Assembly (NCBI GenBank): GCA_902514645.1
Contig: CABXRO010000007.1
Span: 1-52,553 of the forward strand
Length of the DNA stretch: 52,553 nucleotides
Direction: 5' to 3'
From: an uncultured SAR86 cluster bacterium
Lineage (GTDB): Bacteria; Pseudomonadota; Gammaproteobacteria; Magnimaribacterales; AG-339-G14
A model generated the notes under the pieces. It had not been told where the DNA came from. It saw only the letters and a list, made by a program, of their open reading frames with translations, and searched no databases. Of the stretch, positions 41,265-50,914 are shown piece after piece (position 1 is the stretch's first letter; every line of letters starts with the position of its first letter). The position numbers and the translations under genes were made by a program.

Positions 41265-41758
41265 GTATTTTTTATTATTTGTTCAATTATCTCCTCATTA
41301 GTCTTATTATCCATCTCGATTTGATACTTAGAGGTATCCTCGTAATATCTTAATCTTTTATCAAAAAGTTCTTGTAAGGTTTTTAAATTGTTGCCTTTGT
41401 TCAAGAGAGGTCTCTTGTCGCTATCTTTAGTCCTTTCAAATTGTCTTCTTACGGAAGAATTTAGAAAAAAAACGTTCCTTTCTTTTTTGAGTAACAATCT
41501 GTTTGCTTCTCTTTCAATAATCCCCCCTCCTGTTGCTATCACACCACTCTGGACTTTTAATGTTTTTTTTAGAACCATAACTTCCAAATCTCTGAAATAA
41601 TTTTCTCCTTTTGTACTAAAAATTTCTTTGATTTTAATTCCTTCTTGGATTTCTATTAATTTATCTGTATCGATAAATTTTAAGTCGATTTGTCTCGCTA
41701 AGATTTTTCCTATACTCGACTTTCCAGAGCCCATGGGCCCAATTAAAATTATCCTCAT
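41261..41758 (-). CDS. aroK: Shikimate kinase
   Basis: Phosphorylates shikimate at O3. A 165-residue P-loop kinase: Walker A GPMGSGKSSIG near residue 7, FIDTDKLIE (shikimate-binding Asp), FRDLEVMVL (Arg), GVIATGGGIIERE and a lid with RPLL. It overlaps aroB by 4 bp and is divergent from mrcA across 46 bp, where many gammaproteobacteria have the pilMNOPQ genes. Confidence 0.95.
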   Translation of the reverse strand: MRIILIGPMGSGKSSIGKILARQIDLKFIDTDKLIEIQEGIKIKEIFSTKGENYFRDLEVMVLKKTLKVQSGVIATGGGIIEREANRLLLKKERNVFFLNSSVRRQFERTKDSDKRPLLNKGNNLKTLQELFDKRLRYYEDTSKYQIEMDNKTNEEIIEQIIKNT

Positions 41759-41804
41759 AATTACATTCTTAGACTAGAATATTAAGATAAGTTTACCTTA
41801 AAAG

Positions 41805-44201
41805 ATGCTTTATCTATTTAAATCAAAACTCTTTAATTTTCTTTTGGTAGCAATCCTGCTGCCGATGCAAATTTCTTTAGGAATATATTTGTATTTTGCC
41901 TCCGAAATTCCCTCATCTGAAGAAGTTGCATCTGTCGAGTTACAAATTCCTTTAAAAATTTTTACAAAGGACGGTAAGCTAATTGGTGAATTTGGAGAAA
42001 TTCACAGAACGAAACTCAAATTTAACGAAATACCAGATACTTTTGTTAAGGCATTCTTAGCTGCAGAAGATAGCGATTATTTCAACCACACTGGGGTTGA
42101 TATTCTTAGTTTGGTTAGAGCTGCATATCAATTTTTGCGAGAAGGTGAAATTGTTAGCGGAGGCGGAACCATTACCATGCAGGTGGCGAGAAATTATGTT
42201 CTAACTAAAGAAAGAACTTTTGAAAGAAAACTTAAAGAAATTTTTACTGCACTGAAAATAGATTTTTCTTTTTCCAAAGAAGAGATCTTCGAGCTTTATG
42301 TAAATCAAATTTTTTTGGGAAATAGGGCTTATGGCATCAAGGCCGCTGCGGAAATTTATTATGATAAAAATTTAGAAGATCTAAATCTTTCTCAGTATGC
42401 GATGATAGCTGCTTTACCCAAGGCACCGTCCAAAATTAACCCCCTTATAAATCCTAGAAAGGCAATAAACAGAAGAAACTATGTTCTGAGAAGAATGCTT
42501 GCTTTAGAATTCATCGATCAATCACAATTTGAACTTGCAGTAACGGCTCCAGTTACGGCTTCATATTCAGGAATATCTCCAGAGGTGGAAGCTGATTATT
42601 TGGCGGAAGAGATAAGAAAATTTATTATCCAAAATTATGGCCTTTCTGCTTACAAAGATGGCTATAAAGTTTTTTCAACATTAGATTCAGGATATCAATC
42701 TGCTGCAAGAGAGGCTGTAGAGAAGGGGATTGAAGATTATGAGGATAGACATGGGTTTGAGAAACCTGAAAATCACGGATATTTATTACCTAAGAGCTTT
42801 AAAAATCGATCCAAATTTTTCTATACATTTGCGTATGATCCATTTTCTTATTTAGATGAATTTGGAATTGAACTCGAAGCTAAGAATCCATTTAATAGGG
42901 CTATGGAATTCTTGGAAGGGAAAGCTGATTTCAAAAATTTTAAGCCGTCAATTTTAATTTCCGTTGAGGATAAAAGAATTTTGGCTTTAAACAAAGAAGG
43001 GCAAATAGAGAATATCCTTTTTAAAGATCTTAAAAAATCGATTAGACCTAGAATTAATGAGAGTAGAAAAGATAAAAAATTGACTGATTTTTCTGATTTT
43101 TTTGAAAGCGGAGATTTAATATGGCTTTCAAGAGATGAGAGCCAAGATAGCTTGATCAGCTTATCAATCCACCCGAAGGTTCAATCTGCTCTGGTCAGCC
43201 TAAACCCTTCTTCAGGTCAAATTTTGGCTTTAGTTGGAGGTTATAATTTCAAAAATAGTCAATTTAACAGAGCTATCCAAGCTAAACCTCAACTAGGATC
43301 AAACTTTAAGCCCTTCTTGTACGCAGCTGCATTTGAAAATGGATTCAATCCAGCATCCATAATAGTCGATGCTCCTTTAGTATTTGAAGATAAAAACTTA
43401 GAAGAAATATGGAGACCGAGAAATGCAAGCGGTAAATTTTATGGACCCACTAGACTAAGAGAAGCTCTCGTCCAATCACGCAATGTTGTCAGTGTAAAAT
43501 TGCTTCAAGAAGTTTCAATTAAGAACGCAAAGGAAGCTCTAGAAAAATTTGGATTTCTCAAGGAGGAATTACCAGATGATTTATCTTTGGCTTTAGGCTC
43601 TTACGGAGCGAGCCCATTAAAAAATGCTGAAATGTTTTCAATTTTTGCCAACGGAGGCAAGAAAATAATTCCTTATTTTATTGACAGGATAGTTTTTCCC
43701 GATGAAAGTGAAATGATTTTTTCCGAAGAAGAAAAATTTAAGACTGGGGATTACTTATCCCAATGGTACGGAATTAAAAATAGAAAAAATGAAAATTTTG
43801 CTATAGATCCGAGAATTGCTTTCATGGTAAATGATATTTTAAAAGAGGCTGCACAAAGAGGAACGGGAAGAAAGATAAATGATTTAGGAAGAAAGGATTT
43901 TGCTGCAAAAACAGGAACATCAAATGATGCTGAAAGTACATGGTTTACTGGGTTTAATGAAAATATTCTGACTACCGTTTGGTTTGGATACGATACTCCT
44001 TCTGGTTTAGGCGACAACGAATTCGGCAGTACAACGTCTTTACCAATCTGGCTTGACTACAAAAAAAAGATTATTGACAGCATTCCAAAAGGAAAATTCA
44101 AAAGGCCTGCAGGCCTAATTGCTCGGAAAATAAATTTAGACACTGGAGAACTTGCTAAACCAGATGATACTAAAGTTGAGTTTGAATTATTTCTTAATTA
44201 G
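41805..44201 (+). CDS. mrcA: Penicillin-binding protein 1A
   Basis: Bifunctional class A PBP of 798 residues that polymerises and cross-links peptidoglycan. An N-terminal membrane anchor (about 8-30) is followed by the GT51 transglycosylase domain with FLAAEDSDYFNHTGVD (catalytic Glu) and GGGTITMQVARNYVLT. The transpeptidase domain has GSNFKPF (SxxK), SRN and KTGTS. The insertion between the domains matches the PBP1A OB-like region. Divergent from aroK and convergent with slmA, whose stop codons it overlaps by 8 bp. Confidence 0.96.
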   Translation: MLYLFKSKLFNFLLVAILLPMQISLGIYLYFASEIPSSEEVASVELQIPLKIFTKDGKLIGEFGEIHRTKLKFNEIPDTFVKAFLAAEDSDYFNHTGVDILSLVRAAYQFLREGEIVSGGGTITMQVARNYVLTKERTFERKLKEIFTALKIDFSFSKEEIFELYVNQIFLGNRAYGIKAAAEIYYDKNLEDLNLSQYAMIAALPKAPSKINPLINPRKAINRRNYVLRRMLALEFIDQSQFELAVTAPVTASYSGISPEVEADYLAEEIRKFIIQNYGLSAYKDGYKVFSTLDSGYQSAAREAVEKGIEDYEDRHGFEKPENHGYLLPKSFKNRSKFFYTFAYDPFSYLDEFGIELEAKNPFNRAMEFLEGKADFKNFKPSILISVEDKRILALNKEGQIENILFKDLKKSIRPRINESRKDKKLTDFSDFFESGDLIWLSRDESQDSLISLSIHPKVQSALVSLNPSSGQILALVGGYNFKNSQFNRAIQAKPQLGSNFKPFLYAAAFENGFNPASIIVDAPLVFEDKNLEEIWRPRNASGKFYGPTRLREALVQSRNVVSVKLLQEVSIKNAKEALEKFGFLKEELPDDLSLALGSYGASPLKNAEMFSIFANGGKKIIPYFIDRIVFPDESEMIFSEEEKFKTGDYLSQWYGIKNRKNENFAIDPRIAFMVNDILKEAAQRGTGRKINDLGRKDFAAKTGTSNDAESTWFTGFNENILTTVWFGYDTPSGLGDNEFGSTTSLPIWLDYKKKIIDSIPKGKFKRPAGLIARKINLDTGELAKPDDTKVEFELFLN

Positions 44202-44778
44202 GAAAGATACTCTTTTTAAGGAAATTCCATTGATCTTGCCATGAAGTACTGAGATCTTTTTTAAATTTACTTCTAACAAAAGATTGAATTTGACCTTCCA
44301 GACAAGATAAAAGTAAATCGCAAGACATTGCTACATTTAAATTTAGCTTTTTCTTTGTAGTTCTTTCATATTCTTGAAGAGACTGCCTCAACTCTACATT
44401 TATTTTTTCAAAACAGTTGGATACTTTATCTATTATCTTTATTTCGTCCGCAGTGAAAACTTCTCGAGTAAGAATTCTGGAAAACCCTTTATTTGTCTCA
44501 CAAAATTTCAAAATAAGTGAAATCAGTTGCCCTGGAAAGTCTTCAGGCTTTGTTTCTTCTTTCAATACATTCATTCTGGTGAAGATACTTTCTTCAAAAA
44601 AAATCACCAACTCCTCATATATTTTTCTTTTACTTGGAAAGTGCTTGTAGATTGCCGCTTCTGTAATTTCTGATCTTTTTGCTAACTCAGCGGTTGTAAT
44701 TTTTAAAAGGTCTCTTTCCTCGAGCATTGCTGCAAGAGATTGCATAATTATAAGTTTCCTTTGTTTTTTCCTTTCCAT
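44194..44778 (-). CDS. slmA: Nucleoid occlusion factor SlmA (TetR family)
   Basis: A 194-residue TetR-type DNA-binding protein. SlmA bound to DNA blocks FtsZ assembly over the nucleoid. The helix-turn-helix reads ITTAELAKRSEITEAAIYKHFPSKRKIYEELV, nearly the same as in E. coli SlmA, and the FTRMN, GFSRILT and SFVRSKFK segments also align. Length fits (E. coli 198). It overlaps argB by 1 bp and is the last gene of algC-argB-slmA. A generic TetR regulator is the alternative but is less likely given these matches and the neighbourhood. Confidence 0.88.
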   Translation of the reverse strand: MERKKQRKLIIMQSLAAMLEERDLLKITTAELAKRSEITEAAIYKHFPSKRKIYEELVIFFEESIFTRMNVLKEETKPEDFPGQLISLILKFCETNKGFSRILTREVFTADEIKIIDKVSNCFEKINVELRQSLQEYERTTKKKLNLNVAMSCDLLLSCLEGQIQSFVRSKFKKDLSTSWQDQWNFLKKSIFPN

Positions 44779-45635
44779 TATTTACTTATCCAAGTACCAA
44801 CTCCTTTGTCGGTTAAAAGTTCAATCAGAACAGAATGAGGTACTCGACCATCAACAATATGAGCATTTTTTACTCCTTTCTCAAGACAATCAATTGCTCC
44901 TGTCAATTTGGGGTACATTCCTCCTTTGATATTTTTTTTGTCCTTTAAAATTTTTTTTGCTTCTTTCAAATTCATTGTAGATATTTTTTTTCCTTGGAGA
45001 TCTCTTACACCTGAAATGTCTGTAAGTAGTATTATTTTTTCCGCCTTTAGTGAAGCTGCGATAGAGCAAGCAGCAAAATCACCATTAATGTTCATTGCTT
45101 TTTTTTCTGTTGTCCAACCGATCGGTGAAATCACTGGAATTTTTCCTGATTTCAAAGAAGCTAATATATTTTTTTTAGTTATACCTTTAATTCTTCCAAC
45201 CTCCCCAAGGTTTTTTTTACAATCTCTAATAGCTTTTATAGGAGAATTTTTTCCAATAAGCCTGCTAGTTTTCCCTCCCCAGAATTGAATCAAATCAGCA
45301 ATTTCTTTATTTATTTTGTTATCAAGTACTTTTTGCACAATGTTTATCATCTCAAGCGTTGTTTTTCTAATTCCATCAATAAATTCAAAGGAGATATTGT
45401 TAGCTTTCAATTCTAAGTCTATTTGTGGACCTCCGCCGTGAATTAAAACTGGATGAATGCCGACAGTTTTCATAAGAACTAAGTCTCTTGCAAAGTTTTT
45501 TTGTAAAACTTTATTTTCCATAGCATTTCCACCATATTTGATAACAACAATTTTATTATTAAATTTTCTTATGTAAGGAAGAGCTTCGGTTAAAACTTTA
45601 GAGATGTTTAGCGCGTTTTTTTCAGAGACACTCAT
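44778..45635 (-). CDS. argB: N-acetylglutamate kinase
   Basis: Second arginine step, phosphorylation of N-acetylglutamate. A 285-residue amino-acid-kinase fold: IVVIKYGGNAMEN near residue 29, VLIHGGGPQIDLELK, INGDFAACSIA, ILLTDISGVRD and GGMYPKL. It is of the long, potentially arginine-inhibited type. It overlaps algC and slmA by one base each, so the three are a tight operon. Confidence 0.96.
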   Translation of the reverse strand: MSVSEKNALNISKVLTEALPYIRKFNNKIVVIKYGGNAMENKVLQKNFARDLVLMKTVGIHPVLIHGGGPQIDLELKANNISFEFIDGIRKTTLEMINIVQKVLDNKINKEIADLIQFWGGKTSRLIGKNSPIKAIRDCKKNLGEVGRIKGITKKNILASLKSGKIPVISPIGWTTEKKAMNINGDFAACSIAASLKAEKIILLTDISGVRDLQGKKISTMNLKEAKKILKDKKNIKGGMYPKLTGAIDCLEKGVKNAHIVDGRVPHSVLIELLTDKGVGTWISK

Positions 45636-47008
45636 TAGAAATCAGATTGCAAATCAATTTCTATTTTAGACAAAATTTCTTTGAAATAATTTTTTATTTC
45701 CAATAAGTCATTTTCAGTTTTTCCTTCAAACCTTAGAACAAGATTTGGAGAGGTATTTGACGCCCTTACTAAACCCCATGAATTTTCGCTCTCAAGTCTA
45801 ATTCCATCTATATCTATAAATGTATATTTTTCAAGATTAATCAATTTTTTAAGCTCATCAATAATTTTAAACTTTTTTTGTTCAGAAACTTTTAGATTTA
45901 TTTCTGGAGTAGAAAAAAAATTTGGATAAGAATCAAAAACTTCGTATGAGGATTTTTTTTGCTTAGATAGAATTTCTATGATTCTTAAAGCAGAATAAAT
46001 AGCATCATCAAATCCATACCAGTCATCATTAAAGAAAATATGCCCACTCATTTCTCCACCAAGAAGAGCGTCAGTTTCAATAATTTTTGATTTTATATAT
46101 GAGTGACCAGTTCTCGACATGATAGGGGTTCCATTAAAATCTTTTATAATTCTTTCTAGATTTTTTGAACACTTAACATCATAGACAATATTGCCTTCAT
46201 TATTTTTTTTTAAAAGATCTTCTGCTAAAAGCATCATATATGTATCCGGAAAAATTATGTTTCCTCTGCTGTCTATCAAGCCGACTCTATCCCCGTCTCC
46301 ATCAAGAGCAATTCCTAAGTCTGATCTTGTCTCCAATACTATTTTTTGAAGATCCTTTAAATTTTTTGGGTTACTTGGATCAGGATGATGGTTTGGAAAG
46401 TTTCCATCAACTTCCGAATAAAGTTCAACCAAATCTATGTTGAAAAGTTTGAATGCTTCAGGGGCAATAATGCCTCCAACACCATTTCCACAATCTAGGC
46501 AAACTTTAAATTTTGAATTTATCTTAATCTTTTTTTTTAGTTCTTTTAAGTAATCTTCCTCAACATTTAGGGAGGATTTTCTGCCAAAACCATTGGAGAA
46601 ATTATCTTTCTCTATCATCAATTTTATTTTTTTTATCTTTTCACCAGTCATTGATTTTCTGTCGATGACAATCTTTAGCCCATTGTAGTTTTTTGGATTA
46701 TGACTTCCCGTTAGCATTACACCATCAGAAATATTTGTTTTAAAAGTAGAGAAATAAAGGAGAGGAGTTGGAACTTCTCCAATATCAACAACATCACAAC
46801 CTGATGAAGTAACACCTTCGTGAAAACAATTTAATAATCTAGGTCCAGAAACTCTACCATCTCTTGCAGTTAGCAAAGATTCTCTGCCTTCTGAAAGAAC
46901 ATACGAGCCTAAAGCCTTTCCAATGTAATAAATACTCTCTTCAGTAAGTCCTTCGTCTACAATTCCTCTTATGTCATATGCGCGGAAAATATCAGAATTA
47001 ACTTTCAT
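45635..47008 (-). CDS. algC: Phosphomannomutase/phosphoglucomutase (AlgC-like)
   Basis: Interconverts hexose 1- and 6-phosphates for envelope polysaccharide precursors. The 457-residue alpha-D-phosphohexomutase has the start FRAYDIRGIVDEGLTEESIYYIG, the phosphoserine loop TGSHNPKNYNGLKIV near residue 98, the metal loop DGDGDRVG near 238, the sugar loop GGEMSGHIFF near 318 and the phosphate loop RASNTSPNLVLRFE near 415. It heads the algC-argB-slmA operon and is divergent from ilvE (36 bp). In many gammaproteobacteria it directly follows dut. Confidence 0.95.
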   Translation of the reverse strand: MKVNSDIFRAYDIRGIVDEGLTEESIYYIGKALGSYVLSEGRESLLTARDGRVSGPRLLNCFHEGVTSSGCDVVDIGEVPTPLLYFSTFKTNISDGVMLTGSHNPKNYNGLKIVIDRKSMTGEKIKKIKLMIEKDNFSNGFGRKSSLNVEEDYLKELKKKIKINSKFKVCLDCGNGVGGIIAPEAFKLFNIDLVELYSEVDGNFPNHHPDPSNPKNLKDLQKIVLETRSDLGIALDGDGDRVGLIDSRGNIIFPDTYMMLLAEDLLKKNNEGNIVYDVKCSKNLERIIKDFNGTPIMSRTGHSYIKSKIIETDALLGGEMSGHIFFNDDWYGFDDAIYSALRIIEILSKQKKSSYEVFDSYPNFFSTPEINLKVSEQKKFKIIDELKKLINLEKYTFIDIDGIRLESENSWGLVRASNTSPNLVLRFEGKTENDLLEIKNYFKEILSKIEIDLQSDF

Positions 47009-47044
47009 ATTGGTGTGTGCACTTTATAATGATTTTTTTTATTC

Positions 47045-47968
47045 ATGACTAGTTTGGCAGAAAAAAAAGGTTTTATCTGGTTTGACGGAAAGATTGTCAA
47101 TTCAGATGAAGCCAATGTACACGTTCTTACCCACACCTTACATTATGGTCTGGGAGTCTTTGAAGGTGTAAGAGCATACGAAACACCAGACGGTACAAAA
47201 ATATTTCGATTGAATGATCATACGGAAAGGCTTTTTGCTTCTGCACAAGCTGTAGATTTAGAGATTCCCTTTTCAAAAGAACAAATAAATCAAGCCCAGA
47301 TAGAAATTGTAAAATTAAATAATTTGAAAGAAGCCTACATCAGACCAATGTGTTTTTATGGCTCAGGAAGCTTGGGCCTCAGGGCCGATGATTTAAAGGT
47401 TCATACAATAGTTGCTGCATGGGAGTGGCCCAGTTATATGTCTCCTGAGGTTTTTGAGAAAGGTATAAAAGTTAAAATATCATCTTATAAAAGAGAGAGA
47501 GGCAACTTGGTTTCTAGATCTAAAGTCAATGGTAATTATGTAAAGTCGATGATGGCTTTAAAAGAAGCTTTAAAGGAAGGGTATGATGAGGCCTTATTGT
47601 TAGATACCGAAAACTTTATATCTGAAGGCTCAGGTGAAAATCTTTTTGTAATAAAAAATAATGAGCTTTTTACACCTAATTTGGAGGCTTCTTTAGATGG
47701 CATTACAAGAAAGGCGATAATATCCCTTGCCGAAGAAATCGGCATCACGGTTAAAGTTTCTGATTTAACAGAAGATGACATTAAATCAGCAGATGAACTT
47801 TTTTTTACTGGGACCGCCGCTGAAGTTGTTCCAATTACTCAAGTTAATGATCAAAAGATTGGTAATGGAGCTAGAGGTAAAGTCACTGAAGTTCTTCAAA
47901 AAAATTATTTTGATCAAGTTAGAGGAAAAAGACCATCTTTTCCTGAATGGCATACTCCGGTTAGTTAA
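47045..47968 (+). CDS. ilvE: Branched-chain amino acid aminotransferase
   Basis: PLP enzyme for the last step of Ile, Leu and Val synthesis. At 307 residues it shows IWFDGKIVNSDEANVHVLTHTLHYGLGVFEGVRAYE at the start, the PLP-lysine region SRSKVNGNYVKSMMALKEAL near 158, SEGSGENLFVI, LDGITRKAI and ELFFTGTAAEVVPI. It is followed after 9 bp by the glycosyltransferase gene, so it may share its transcript. Confidence 0.96.
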   Translation: MTSLAEKKGFIWFDGKIVNSDEANVHVLTHTLHYGLGVFEGVRAYETPDGTKIFRLNDHTERLFASAQAVDLEIPFSKEQINQAQIEIVKLNNLKEAYIRPMCFYGSGSLGLRADDLKVHTIVAAWEWPSYMSPEVFEKGIKVKISSYKRERGNLVSRSKVNGNYVKSMMALKEALKEGYDEALLLDTENFISEGSGENLFVIKNNELFTPNLEASLDGITRKAIISLAEEIGITVKVSDLTEDDIKSADELFFTGTAAEVVPITQVNDQKIGNGARGKVTEVLQKNYFDQVRGKRPSFPEWHTPVS

Positions 47969-47977
47969 AGGATTAAC

Positions 47978-49225
47978 TTGAAAAAACTTAAAATTGCTTT
48001 GTTGAGCTATAGAAGCAAACCTTTTTCAGGTGGGCAAGGTATTTATGTAAAGTATCTTTCAAAAGCTCTTCAAAACTTAGGACATGAAATAGACGTCTTC
48101 TCTGGTCCTCCTTATCCTGATTTAGATCCAGATGTAAATTTGATAAAAATACCTAGTTTGGGCCTATATGAAAAAAAAAGTAAGTTTTATGATGTCAAAT
48201 TTTTGCAGCTATTGGACCCGATAAACCTTTTTGAATGGTTAAGTGTTAACTCTGGCGGTTTTCCAGAGCCTTATACTTTTGGTAAACGAATAAAAAAAGT
48301 TCTTAAAAAAAAATATAAAAAATATGATGTCATTCATGACAATCAAAGTCTTGCATATGAATTACTTTTTCTTCAAAAGAAAAAACCTTTGGTGACCACT
48401 ATCCATCATCCAATTTCAATGGATCTCGCTTATCAATTAGAAAGTACTAATGATTTTTTTCTGAAACTTCTTATGAGACGATGGCATTCATTTCTTGTCA
48501 TGCAGAAGTTTGTAGCAAGAAGACTAAATAAAATTATTGTTCCATCCAATTCTTCGATAACTGACATCAATAACGAATTTGATGTGAGTAAAAGTAAAAT
48601 GGAAAGAGTGATGAATGGTATTGACCTTAAAATTTTTTTTCCAGATTTGAATATAGAAAAAATTCCTTACAGGCTCGTTACTGTAGCAAGTGCCGACGTT
48701 CCTCTTAAAGGATTAGATTATCTTCTCCAAGCCCTATTTGATTTAGCAAAAGTCTATCCAGACATTTCTTTATCAATTATCGGGGAGCGTAAAAAAGGAG
48801 GTCATACTGAAAGACTTATAAAAAAACTTAACCTAAGCAATCGAGTTAATTTTTATTCTAATTTAACCCAAGAAGATGTGAGAAAAACTTATTGTGAATC
48901 TGTGCTCGCAATAATACCTTCATTATATGAAGGTTTTGGATTTGCAGCTGTTGAAGCAATGGCATGTGGAGTTCCTTTAATTTCAACTTCCGGAGGAGCT
49001 CTTCCAGAGGTCATTAAAGATGCTGGAGTTATAATTCCGCCAAAAAATTCCAAAGAGATTTATAATTCAATCGATTTTCTCTTGTCTTCGCCAGATCATG
49101 CAAGTCATTTGTCTCAAAAAGCTTACGAAAGAGTAAAATCAAAATTTTCTTGGGAAGTAATTGCAAAGAAATTAGAGAAGGTTTACCTAAAACAGATAGA
49201 AACTCATAAACATGCAAACAATTGA
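47978..49225 (+). CDS. GT4-family glycosyltransferase of an uncharacterised cluster
   Basis: A 415-residue GT-B retaining glycosyltransferase. The N-terminal acceptor domain has SGGQGIYVKYLSKALQNLGH near residue 17 and DVIHDNQSLAYELL. The C-terminal donor domain has VASADVPLKGLDYLLQA and the family-4 motif SLYEGFGFAAVEAMACGVPLI with the E-x7-E pair, then GALPEV. Start is TTG with an AAGGA ribosome binding site 9 bp upstream. It overlaps the following methyltransferase by 14 bp. I recall similar glycosyltransferase-methyltransferase pairs from actinobacteria, but the product is unknown. Confidence 0.88.
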   Translation: MKKLKIALLSYRSKPFSGGQGIYVKYLSKALQNLGHEIDVFSGPPYPDLDPDVNLIKIPSLGLYEKKSKFYDVKFLQLLDPINLFEWLSVNSGGFPEPYTFGKRIKKVLKKKYKKYDVIHDNQSLAYELLFLQKKKPLVTTIHHPISMDLAYQLESTNDFFLKLLMRRWHSFLVMQKFVARRLNKIIVPSNSSITDINNEFDVSKSKMERVMNGIDLKIFFPDLNIEKIPYRLVTVASADVPLKGLDYLLQALFDLAKVYPDISLSIIGERKKGGHTERLIKKLNLSNRVNFYSNLTQEDVRKTYCESVLAIIPSLYEGFGFAAVEAMACGVPLISTSGGALPEVIKDAGVIIPPKNSKEIYNSIDFLLSSPDHASHLSQKAYERVKSKFSWEVIAKKLEKVYLKQIETHKHANN

Positions 49226-49916
49226 CATAAAATATTTGAATCCAGAAAAAGGCTCAAAAATTCTTGATCTAGGATGTGGTGAGGGAAGGCATTGTTTTGG
49301 AGCCTACATGTATGCAGATTCAGAAGTCTTCGGCTTCGACATGAGCCATGATGATGTCATAAAAGCAAAAACTAATTTTAGTGATTTTGATGAGTCATCT
49401 GATAAAAAAAGCTGCTCTTTTGGGGTGACCGACGCAAGAAAACTACCCTTCGATAATAATTCTTTTGATTATGTTATTTGTTCAGAAGTTTTAGAACACA
49501 TAATTGATTACGAATTGGTTATAGATGAGATCAATAGAGTTTTGAAACCTGGAGGTACTTTTGCTGCAAGTGTACCTAAATATTTTCCTGAGTGGGTTTG
49601 CTGGAAGTTAAGTAAAGCCTATCAGGAAATGCCAGGAGGGCACGTCAGAATTTTTAAATATAAACAATTTAAAGGAGCGATTGAGGAGAGAGGATTCTCA
49701 TTTATGAAAAGACATTGGAATCATGCTCTTCACTCGCCTTATTGGTGGCTACAATGTTTATTCTGGGAAACTAAAGAAAAATCTTGGATCATAAACAAAT
49801 ATCATGATTTTTTAGTTTGGGACATGATGAAGAAACCTCTTTTGACAAAGGTGTTAGAATTCCTCCTTCAACCTATCATAGCTAAAAGTGTCGTTGCATA
49901 TTTCAAAAAAAAATAA
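49212..49916 (+). CDS. Class I SAM-dependent methyltransferase
   Basis: A 234-residue Methyltransf_11-type enzyme. Motif I is SKILDLGCGEGRHCFGAY (SAM binding) near residue 15, motif II VTDARKLPFDNNSFDYVICSEVLEHI, and motif III INRVLKPGGTFAASVPKYFPEW. The C-terminal half is Trp rich (HSPYWWLQCLFWE), perhaps for membrane association or a hydrophobic acceptor. It overlaps the glycosyltransferase (14 bp) and the next gene (29 bp), so it is translationally linked to both. Acceptor unknown. Confidence 0.87.
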   Translation: MQTIDIKYLNPEKGSKILDLGCGEGRHCFGAYMYADSEVFGFDMSHDDVIKAKTNFSDFDESSDKKSCSFGVTDARKLPFDNNSFDYVICSEVLEHIIDYELVIDEINRVLKPGGTFAASVPKYFPEWVCWKLSKAYQEMPGGHVRIFKYKQFKGAIEERGFSFMKRHWNHALHSPYWWLQCLFWETKEKSWIINKYHDFLVWDMMKKPLLTKVLEFLLQPIIAKSVVAYFKKK

Positions 49917-50913
49917 TTCAAAAAGTATTTTTGATAAAGAAGTTTATTTAAATTTTGCCAAATATATTTTGTCTTGTCAGGATTCAGAGGGAGGAATACG
50001 TTGGGAGCCTAACTCAAAACTTGATCCTTGGGATCACATAGAATCAGCAATGGGTCTAGATGTTTTAGGATTTGAAGAGCAGTCAAATAAAGCTTACGAA
50101 TGGCTAAGAGCTTATCAAGAAAATGACGGCTCTTGGCTATCTCTATATCATTCTTCAAATAAGAATGATTTAAAAGAAACTAACTACAGCTCGTACATTG
50201 CTGTTGGAATGTGGCATCACTTTTTAAATTTCAATAATTTAGATTTTTTAAATGAATTTTGGCCTGTCTTAGACTCTGCAATAGAATTTACACTCTCGGC
50301 CCAATCAAAACATGGAGATTTTTTCTGGGCTAAAGACAAAGATAATTGGCTAGACGATTCATTAAAAACTGGCTGCTCATCTATTCTTATGAGTCTTATT
50401 TGTTATAAAAAAATTGCAAAAGAATTAAATTTGAAAGACAGAGTTTCTGACAAACAGCTAATGAACTTAAAAGATTGTCTCAGGAATAAGCCGTTAAGAT
50501 TCGATAGAAATTGGGAGAGTAAATCTCGGTACAGTATGGATTGGTATTATCCAGTTTTGTCAGGAGCTTTTAGTAAATCTGAATCTGCCAAAATTCTTAG
50601 TAAAAAATGGGATGAATTTGTGGTGGATGGACTCGGATGCAAATGTGTAACAGAAGAACCTTGGGTTACTGCTGCTGAATCTTCTGAATTAGTTATATCA
50701 TTAACTAAATCAGGCTTAACAAATAAAGCAGAAGAATTATTACAAGATACTTTTAACTTGATGGATGAAGATGGTTTGCTATGGACGGGCTACGTTTTTA
50801 AAGACGAAAAATTTTGGCCTGTTGAAAAGCCCAGTTGGACAATGGGAGCTGCTATCCTTGCAGGAAACTCAATAAATAAATTTAGTCCTTCGAGTAATTT
50901 TTTTGAATTTTGA
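49888..50913 (+). CDS. Alpha/alpha-toroid protein (prenyltransferase / terpene-cyclase-like)
   Basis: A 341-residue protein built of toroid-type repeats. It has QW-like segments: SCQDSEGGIRWEPN near residue 30, AYQENDGSWLSLYH near 75, SAQSKHGDFFWAKDKDNW near 135, and DEDGLLWTGYVFKDEKFW near 295. It is rich in Trp and Asp. The fold is shared by squalene cyclases, protein prenyltransferases and some glycosidases. No DXDD or other catalytic signature is evident, so activity is open. The only early starts are GTG 49888 (used here) and TTG 49894; the first ATG comes far downstream. Ends 1 bp from the stop of the convergent methyltransferase. Confidence 0.75.
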   Translation: MSLHISKKNNSKSIFDKEVYLNFAKYILSCQDSEGGIRWEPNSKLDPWDHIESAMGLDVLGFEEQSNKAYEWLRAYQENDGSWLSLYHSSNKNDLKETNYSSYIAVGMWHHFLNFNNLDFLNEFWPVLDSAIEFTLSAQSKHGDFFWAKDKDNWLDDSLKTGCSSILMSLICYKKIAKELNLKDRVSDKQLMNLKDCLRNKPLRFDRNWESKSRYSMDWYYPVLSGAFSKSESAKILSKKWDEFVVDGLGCKCVTEEPWVTAAESSELVISLTKSGLTNKAEELLQDTFNLMDEDGLLWTGYVFKDEKFWPVEKPSWTMGAAILAGNSINKFSPSSNFFEF

Positions 50914-50914
50914 T

